NCBI RefSeq assembly: GCF_017877055.1
Contig: NZ_JAGIPG010000002.1
Coordinates: 310,001 to 374,000 of the forward strand
Length of the DNA stretch: 64,000 bases
Origin: Neorhizobium galegae
Lineage (GTDB): Bacteria; Pseudomonadota; Alphaproteobacteria; Rhizobiales; Rhizobiaceae
Reading direction: 5' to 3'
Below the pieces are notes generated by a model. It ran no database searches. It was given only the letters and a program-made list of their open reading frames with translations, and was not told the origin of the DNA. Positions 57,350-64,000 of the stretch are shown piece after piece (within the stretch, counting starts at the first letter, position 1; each line of letters starts with the position of its first letter). A program made the translations under genes and the position numbers.

Positions 57350-57967
57350 ATGCGCACACCGGGATCGATGAAGGGCCTCGAGGAACTCGGCCGGGTGCGG
57401 CTGTCGAAGAACTTCTTCTTCCGCGATTTCCTGTTCTCGGAGATCGCCAATTTCTACGCCATCCCGAACATGCCGGAAGACCCGGACCTGGCGATCGAAG
57501 CCGGCCGGCGTCTTTGCGAGGAACTGCTGGAACCCTTACAGGCGACCTTCGGGCGGCTGCATCTGCGCTCCGGTTATCGCTGCGCCAAGGTCAACGAATT
57601 CGGCAACCGCAACAACCTCAACTGCTCCTCCAATGCCAACACGGCGGCCGACCATATATGGGATCGGCGCGATGCCAAGGGTTTCATGGGCGCCACCGCC
57701 TGCGTCGTCTTCCCATGGCTGATCGACAACTATCAGGACGAGGGCGATTGGCAGAAGATGGCCTGGTGGATCCACGACCATCTGCCCTACAGCTCCATCA
57801 TGGTTTTCCCGAAGCTCTGGGCCATGAACATCCAGTGGCATGAAAAGCCCGCCCGCCGAATCCGCAGTTTTGCCGAGCCGCGCGGCGTGCTGACCAAGAT
57901 CGGAATGGCCAACAACGAAGGCGATCATTCCGAACACTACATCGGGTTTCCGGCACCAGAACAGTAA
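57350..57967 (+). CDS. conserved-looking protein, peptidase M15-like
   Basis: This 205-residue soluble protein starts at ATG 57350 with GGAGGA upstream. The stretch LHLRSGYRCAKVNEFGNRNN, the SNANTAADHIWD segment and a later IQWHEKP recall the S-x-x-R...S/H-x(6)-D...H-type core of M15 D,D-peptidases, but the exact zinc-ligand spacing differs, so the call is tentative. No signal peptide is seen. It immediately follows the pheT terminator. Confidence 0.55.
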   Translation: MRTPGSMKGLEELGRVRLSKNFFFRDFLFSEIANFYAIPNMPEDPDLAIEAGRRLCEELLEPLQATFGRLHLRSGYRCAKVNEFGNRNNLNCSSNANTAADHIWDRRDAKGFMGATACVVFPWLIDNYQDEGDWQKMAWWIHDHLPYSSIMVFPKLWAMNIQWHEKPARRIRSFAEPRGVLTKIGMANNEGDHSEHYIGFPAPEQ

Positions 57968-57982
57968 GCAATGACTAACGGT

Positions 57983-58342
57983 TCAGGAATGCAGGTAATA
58001 GAGCTTGTTGACGATCATCCAGCGGCCGTCGATCTTCAGAAGCGAAAGATAATCCGAAAACCGCATGCCGGCGAACTGGTCCACCACCTTGACGGTCGCG
58101 GCGTCGCCGGTGACGTCGAGCGTTTCGATCTGGATCAGCGGCTGCGTGCCGGCGGGGGCCGCGCCTTCCGAGGTGACCGCCCCGATGAACTCGTCGAGCG
58201 ACAGCCACTCGACCGCGCCATCGTAATTGCCGATGATGCACGCCTTCGGATGAAACGCTTTTCGAAGCGCCGCTTCATGGGCAAATGTCATTCCGTCCAC
58301 ATAGAGATGGATCACCGCCTGAACGGCCCGCTCCTCGGACAT
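57983..58342 (-). CDS. NTF2-like (lumazine-binding/SnoaL-type) protein
   Basis: This 119-residue cone-shaped alpha+beta protein has the NTF2 pattern: AVIHLYVDGMTFAHEAALRK, AFHPKACIIGNYDG, then VKVVDQFAGMRFSDYLSLLK and IVNKLYYLHS. Proteins of this type bind or isomerise small ligands; no active site can be named. It is convergent with the M15-like gene. Confidence 0.75.
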   Translation of the reverse strand: MSEERAVQAVIHLYVDGMTFAHEAALRKAFHPKACIIGNYDGAVEWLSLDEFIGAVTSEGAAPAGTQPLIQIETLDVTGDAATVKVVDQFAGMRFSDYLSLLKIDGRWMIVNKLYYLHS

Positions 58343-58418
58343 CGATCTCCTCCCGTGTTAGCTCCATCATGCTAACACGGGAAGATGGAAATCCAAGGTT
58401 GCGTTAGCAAGGGCAAAC

Positions 58419-60426
<2,008 letters not shown>

Positions 60427-60617
60427 GATATTCCTCCAAAATTTTTTAAATGAGTGGACGGGCTCGAGAAAGGAGCCTGAGATTAGCCGATGTTCCGCCG
60501 CCAACCAGTCCCTATTTTGGGCGGACGATCACTTTTTCAAGCGCCGCATCCGGCGTGCCGTTGCGTGGCTGCCGACGGGTCAATAAGGTGCGGCAACAAC
60601 GCCATAGGGAGGCTCAC

Positions 60618-61604
60618 ATGCTGCGTTTCGGAATCCTGTCGACTGCCAGAATCGGTCATGAACAGGTGGTGCCGGCGATCCAGGATGCGGAAAACTGCGT
60701 CGTCACCGCCTTCGCCAGCCGCGATCTCGCAAAGGCGCGGGCGCTCGCCGACCGTTTCGGCGCTCCACATGCCTTCGGTTCCTACGACGAGATGCTGGCC
60801 TCCGACGTCATCGACGCCGTCTATATTCCGCTGCCGTCCAGCCAGCATGTCGAATGGTCGATCAAGGCGGCGGAAGCCGGCAAGCATGTGCTTTCCGAAA
60901 AGCCGATCGCGATCAAGGCGAGCGAGATCGAAGAGCTGATCAAGGTGCGCGACCGCACCGGCAAGCTGATCTGCGAAGCTTTCATGGTCACTTACGCACC
61001 GGTCTGGCTGAAGGTGCGCGAGCTGCTGAGCCAGAAGGCGATCGGCGAGCTCAAGCACGTGCAGGGCTCGTTCAGCTATTTCAACCGCGACCCGTCCAAC
61101 ATGCGCAACATCCCGGAACTCGGCGGTGGTGCGTTGCCGGATATCGGAGTCTATCCGACGATTACGACACGTTTCGTGACGGGTGAGGAGCCGCAGCGGG
61201 TGCAGGCGCGGGTGGAGCGCGATCCCGGTTTCGGCACGGATATCTATTCCAGCGTCAAGGCGGATTTCGATTCGTTCGAAATGACCTTCTACATCGCCAC
61301 CCAGATGGCCGCCCGCCAGCTGATGGTCTTCCACGGCACCGAGGGCTATATCGAGGTCAAGTCGCCCTTCAATGCCGGCCGCTGGGGTGCGGAGGAAATC
61401 GAACTCACCAACCAGAACCACGCCGTGTCGCAGATCTTCCGTTTCCCCGACAGCCGCCAGTACAAGCGCCAGGCGGAAGCCTTTGCGAGGGCGGCCCAAG
61501 GCGAGCCGGTTGAAATCGTGACGCTCGAGAATTCGCTGAAAAACCAGAGGTTCATCGACGCCATCTATCGCGCCGGCGGCCATGACGGCTGGGAGGCGGT
61601 CTAG
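60618..61604 (+). CDS. Gfo/Idh/MocA-family oxidoreductase
   Basis: This 328-residue protein has a Rossmann domain ([20 protein letters not shown], about 2-21), the EKP motif (LSEKPIAIK, about 95-103) and the C-terminal substrate domain. Such enzymes oxidise or reduce sugars and inositols. ATG 60618 has AGGGAGG upstream. Its TAG stop overlaps the TAG of the convergent GtrA-like gene (CTAG at 61601-61604). Confidence 0.9.
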   Translation: MLRFGILSTARIGHEQVVPAIQDAENCVVTAFASRDLAKARALADRFGAPHAFGSYDEMLASDVIDAVYIPLPSSQHVEWSIKAAEAGKHVLSEKPIAIKASEIEELIKVRDRTGKLICEAFMVTYAPVWLKVRELLSQKAIGELKHVQGSFSYFNRDPSNMRNIPELGGGALPDIGVYPTITTRFVTGEEPQRVQARVERDPGFGTDIYSSVKADFDSFEMTFYIATQMAARQLMVFHGTEGYIEVKSPFNAGRWGAEEIELTNQNHAVSQIFRFPDSRQYKRQAEAFARAAQGEPVEIVTLENSLKNQRFIDAIYRAGGHDGWEAV

Positions 61605-61966
61605 TCCCGCCAGCGGCGGATGCGGTATAGCCCGAAGCCGCCGAACAGCAGTGTGCAGGCCCAGGAAAAGCTGAGATGCACGAGCGGCTGCACATGCGGC
61701 GCGCGCGACGCGAGCGCTGCAAAAATTCCATAGTTGAGAACAAGGCCGATCGTGACGAGCGGCCAGAGACCGGGCTGATGCCGCTGGTTTGCAGCGGCGG
61801 GCAGAAGCCTGTGCAGGATCGATGCGCTAACGAGGCCAACGCCAAGCGATATCAGCCGGTCGAGAAGGGTGCCTGCCTCGGTTTGCGTGGTCTGGATCTG
61901 CAGGAGCAGCGCATCGACGAACACCAGCAGCGCAAGAAGAATGGCAAACCGGGTGCGGAGGGCCAT
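61601..61966 (-). CDS. GtrA-like small membrane protein
   Basis: This 121-residue protein has four hydrophobic segments (about 9-25, 35-55, 66-86, 94-113) and ends with the basic YRIRRWRD. Four-helix GtrA-like proteins usually accompany dolichyl-phosphate-type glycosyltransferases and translocate or hold lipid-linked sugars. Assigned by topology and by the neighbouring glycosyltransferase; no family residue is certain. Confidence 0.6.
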   Translation of the reverse strand: MALRTRFAILLALLVFVDALLLQIQTTQTEAGTLLDRLISLGVGLVSASILHRLLPAAANQRHQPGLWPLVTIGLVLNYGIFAALASRAPHVQPLVHLSFSWACTLLFGGFGLYRIRRWRD

Positions 61967-61973
61967 CGCGCGA

Positions 61974-62336
61974 TCAGCCGTTGATGGCCAGCAGACCGGC
62001 GAAGATCAGCACGGTCCCAAGCGCATATCGCAACGTCAGCGGTTCACCGAAGAAAAACTGCGCCAGCAGCGGCACGAAGCAGAAGGTCAGCCCCATGAAC
62101 GAATAGGCGAGCGTCAGCGGCACGGACTTGAGCACATAGATCCAGATGATCGTGCCGAAACCGTAAAGCGCCAGTGCTGCGATCAGCACCGGATTGGCCG
62201 CGAGCGCCAGAAGCCCGCGCAGCGAAAGATCGCCGGCGGTGGAGCTGGTCATCTTGAACAGAACCTGACCCAAGGCGATCAGCAGCGGCGTTCCGAGAAG
62301 CCCGAGCCAGGTGATGGGGGAAAGCGAAACGAACAT
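61974..62336 (-). CDS. small multidrug/drug-metabolite-type membrane protein
   Basis: This 120-residue, four-helix protein has LLIALGQVLFKMTSSTA at the start and YGFGTIIWIYVLKSVPLTLA then YSFMGLTFCFVPLLA, the EamA/SMR (ArnE-like) pattern. Together with the GtrA-like protein and the glycosyltransferase it may form a flippase for a lipid-linked sugar. Confidence 0.7.
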   Translation of the reverse strand: MFVSLSPITWLGLLGTPLLIALGQVLFKMTSSTAGDLSLRGLLALAANPVLIAALALYGFGTIIWIYVLKSVPLTLAYSFMGLTFCFVPLLAQFFFGEPLTLRYALGTVLIFAGLLAING

Positions 62337-62345
62337 GAGACGTCC

Positions 62346-63044
62346 TCAGCCCGGCCGATCTTCGCTGTAGAAGATGTCGCGGCCGATATCTTCGCAATCA
62401 TAGACCTCCGGCACCGGATGGGCGGCGCGCAGGAAGGAATGCGTGTAGGCGAAGAAGTTGAAATGCGGATTGAACGTGTAGCGGGATTCCCGTTCGCGCG
62501 GCACGACGATAATCAGCCGCTTTTTTGCGATCCGCCGCAGTTCCGCAATCGCTTGTCTGTATTCCAGAACATGCTCGATCACGTGGGTGCAGACCACCGT
62601 GTCGAATTCGCCGTCGGCAAAGGGCAGGTCTTCGATCTTGGCGGCGACATATTCGACACCTTCGATGGCGGCGGCATCCTCGACGACGAAATCGACGCCG
62701 ACAAGGCGCTTGAGTTCGGGATGGGCGGCGCGGATATGAGTGAGCAGCACGCCGGTGCCGCAGCCGACGTCGCACACGCTGGTGCCGATGATCATGGAAT
62801 TGATGCGCCGGATGCAGGCCGCCGAATTGTCCGTGCCTTCATGGACGCGCGGATGATTGCGGTAAAGGTCCGCGTATTCCTCCGCGGTCAGGAATGGCGC
62901 CCGCTCCCGGAAACGGGCGAGATGGCTGATATGGTCGCCCCAGACGCGCTTGGCGAGCCAGAGGAAAAGCGGCGAATCCCGCAGGATCGGCGGCAGCAGG
63001 TCCTCGATGACGAAGCGGATGCGATTGGTGGTTTCCCGGTTCAT
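62346..63044 (-). CDS. class I SAM-dependent methyltransferase
   Basis: This 232-residue protein has motif I CDVGCGTGVLL (about 91-101) and the post-motif FDTVVCTHVIEHV. The target is unknown; context suggests a sugar or lipid. Its ATG overlaps the stop of the glycosyltransferase gene by 4 nt (ATGA), so the two are coupled. Confidence 0.86.
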   Translation of the reverse strand: MNRETTNRIRFVIEDLLPPILRDSPLFLWLAKRVWGDHISHLARFRERAPFLTAEEYADLYRNHPRVHEGTDNSAACIRRINSMIIGTSVCDVGCGTGVLLTHIRAAHPELKRLVGVDFVVEDAAAIEGVEYVAAKIEDLPFADGEFDTVVCTHVIEHVLEYRQAIAELRRIAKKRLIIVVPRERESRYTFNPHFNFFAYTHSFLRAAHPVPEVYDCEDIGRDIFYSEDRPG

Positions 63045-64000
63045 GCCGCCTTTGTCCCACGGCGCTCGGGCTTGGTGGTGATCGGCGCAGGATCGGCGAC
63101 ATGGATACCGGCCGGCAGGCTCATATAGTGGATGCGGAGCTGTTCGGCGCGGGCGCGGGACACGGAATCGAGGATCAGCCCGGCGGTGAAGATTAAGAGC
63201 GACACCAGCATCAGCACCAGCGAAAAGACCCAGGTGGGCATACGCTCCACCAGGCCGGTCTGGAAATAGGCGACGAGGACGGGCGCCATGAAGACCAGGC
63301 TTGCCGCCATGAAGGCGCCGCTGATCAGGCCGAAAAACGCGAACGGCCGCGTCTCCTTCATCAGCATGGCGAACATCCAGAGGATTCTGGCGCCATCCTT
63401 GAAGGTCGAGAGCTTGGAATGCGAACCTTCCGGGCGCCTTCTATAATCGAGTTCAATCTCGCAGACCGGGAGCTTCAGCAGCGATGCATGCACCGACATC
63501 TCGGTTTCGATCTCGAACCCGCCGGAGACGGCCGGGAAGCTCTTCACGAAACGGCGCGAGAAGGCACGGTACCCGGAGAAGATGTCGGTGAAGTCGGGGG
63601 CGAACATCGTCCGGTAGAGGAAGTTGAACAGCCGGTTTCCGGCCGCATGACCCTGTCGGCCGGCATCCGCATGCACGCCGCGGCGGGTGCCGACCACCAT
63701 GTCGGCGCGCTCGGTCAGAAGCGTGCGGACCAGCTCCTCGGCATCCTGCGGCGCATAGGTGCCGTCGCCATCCGCCATGATGTAGACGTCCGCATCGATG
63801 TCGGCGAACATGCGCCGCACCACATGGCCCTTGCCCTGCCGGCGTTCGCGCATCACCAGCGCGCCCGCGAGCATGGCCTGAAGTGCGGTGCCGTCCGTGG
63901 AGTTGTTGTCGTAGACATAGACCCGCGCCCCTGGCAGCGCCTCGCGGAACCCGCGCACCACGCCGGCGATGGTCGTCGCTTCGTTATAGCAGGGCAGCAG
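63041..64000 (-). CDS. family 2 glycosyltransferase, dolichyl-P-type (N-terminus beyond window)
   Basis: At least 319 residues are open to the window edge; the first visible ones (LLPCYNEATTIAG) are the beginning of the GT2 domain, so only a few residues are missing. The YDNNSTDGT (UDP-sugar binding), MADGDGTYAPQDA (DxD region) and the two C-terminal helices (about 215-285 of the visible part) fit DPM1/ArnC-like enzymes that transfer a sugar to a polyprenyl phosphate. It overlaps the methyltransferase gene by 4 nt. Confidence 0.86.
   Translation of the reverse strand: MLPCYNEATTIAGVVRGFREALPGARVYVYDNNSTDGTALQAMLAGALVMRERRQGKGHVVRRMFADIDADVYIMADGDGTYAPQDAEELVRTLLTERADMVVGTRRGVHADAGRQGHAAGNRLFNFLYRTMFAPDFTDIFSGYRAFSRRFVKSFPAVSGGFEIETEMSVHASLLKLPVCEIELDYRRRPEGSHSKLSTFKDGARILWMFAMLMKETRPFAFFGLISGAFMAASLVFMAPVLVAYFQTGLVERMPTWVFSLVLMLVSLLIFTAGLILDSVSRARAEQLRIHYMSLPAGIHVADPAPITTKPERRGTKAA

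Overview
The window is a GC-rich alphaproteobacterial chromosome segment, most likely from a Rhizobiaceae genus (Rhizobium/Agrobacterium group). The support is a Cpa/Ctp-type Flp pilus locus, a membrane-bound ferritin (MbfA) gene with an Irr-type iron-control element, the gene order infC-rpmI-rplT-pheS-pheT, a BTLCP-type transglutaminase-like protein, an HisKA_2 histidine kinase and REP-like CCTCGGG/CCCGAGG palindromes. No rRNA, tRNA, CRISPR array, intact insertion sequence or prophage was seen, and most of the window looks like core or lightly accessory chromosome.

Region by region. 1-270 is the start of deoB, cut by the window edge. 384-12551 is a tight-adherence pilus locus: two TadE-like pseudopilins and a lone pilus N-domain protein on the minus strand, then divergently pilin, CpaA, CpaB, CpaC, CpaD, CpaE, CpaF, TadB and TadC, and a TadD-like TPR lipoprotein on the minus strand. 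Between TadC and TadD lie a 39-bp dyad-symmetric repeat and a 23-codon membrane micro-ORF. 12694-15852 holds an M17 aminopeptidase, a MarR regulator, an NlpC/P60 hydrolase and a small exported protein. 15995-22507 is a complete leucine/isovalerate catabolic operon (isovaleryl-CoA dehydrogenase, both methylcrotonyl-CoA carboxylase subunits, HMG-CoA lyase, methylglutaconyl-CoA hydratase). 22540-27793 is a probable aromatic or ring-cleavage catabolic module: TetR, amidohydrolase and Bug-type binding protein behind a perfect 26-bp palindrome, plus a flavin hydroxylase divergent from a MarR regulator.

28196-29077 is gene-poor and repeat-bearing. It is followed by a flagellin gene with no flagellar neighbours, a CcdA antitoxin with its operator but only a vestige of ccdB, and lepA. 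32438-42837 contains transporters with linked regulators (MFS/XRE-cupin, TetR/MFS), several exported or hydrolytic proteins and a cluster of small genes (rpsU, csp and two unknowns). 43197-47403 holds two very similar Tat-exported TRAP binding proteins flanking a divergent SDR/AraC pair. 47642-52061 has mbfA, a histidine kinase, the BTLCP protein and an alpha/beta hydrolase.

52243-57272 is the translation operon infC (ATC start), rpmI, rplT, pheS, pheT, with a terminator and a competing hairpin between rplT and pheS. The end of the window has an M15-like unknown, an NTF2-like protein, two aldo/keto reductases, a Gfo/Idh/MocA oxidoreductase, and a minus-strand cluster for lipid-linked sugar transfer (glycosyltransferase cut by the edge, methyltransferase, small DMT protein, GtrA-like protein).

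The observations most worth a second look are the CTGAA/TTCAG dyad with its micro-ORF (11437-11637), the ccdA operator with a ccdB stump (30082-30515), the two mutually exclusive hairpins before pheS (53621-53698), the TRAP binding-protein pair with identical coding and upstream blocks, and the repeat-rich spacer at 28250-28955. All function calls are by reading motifs and remembered families; no search was run.
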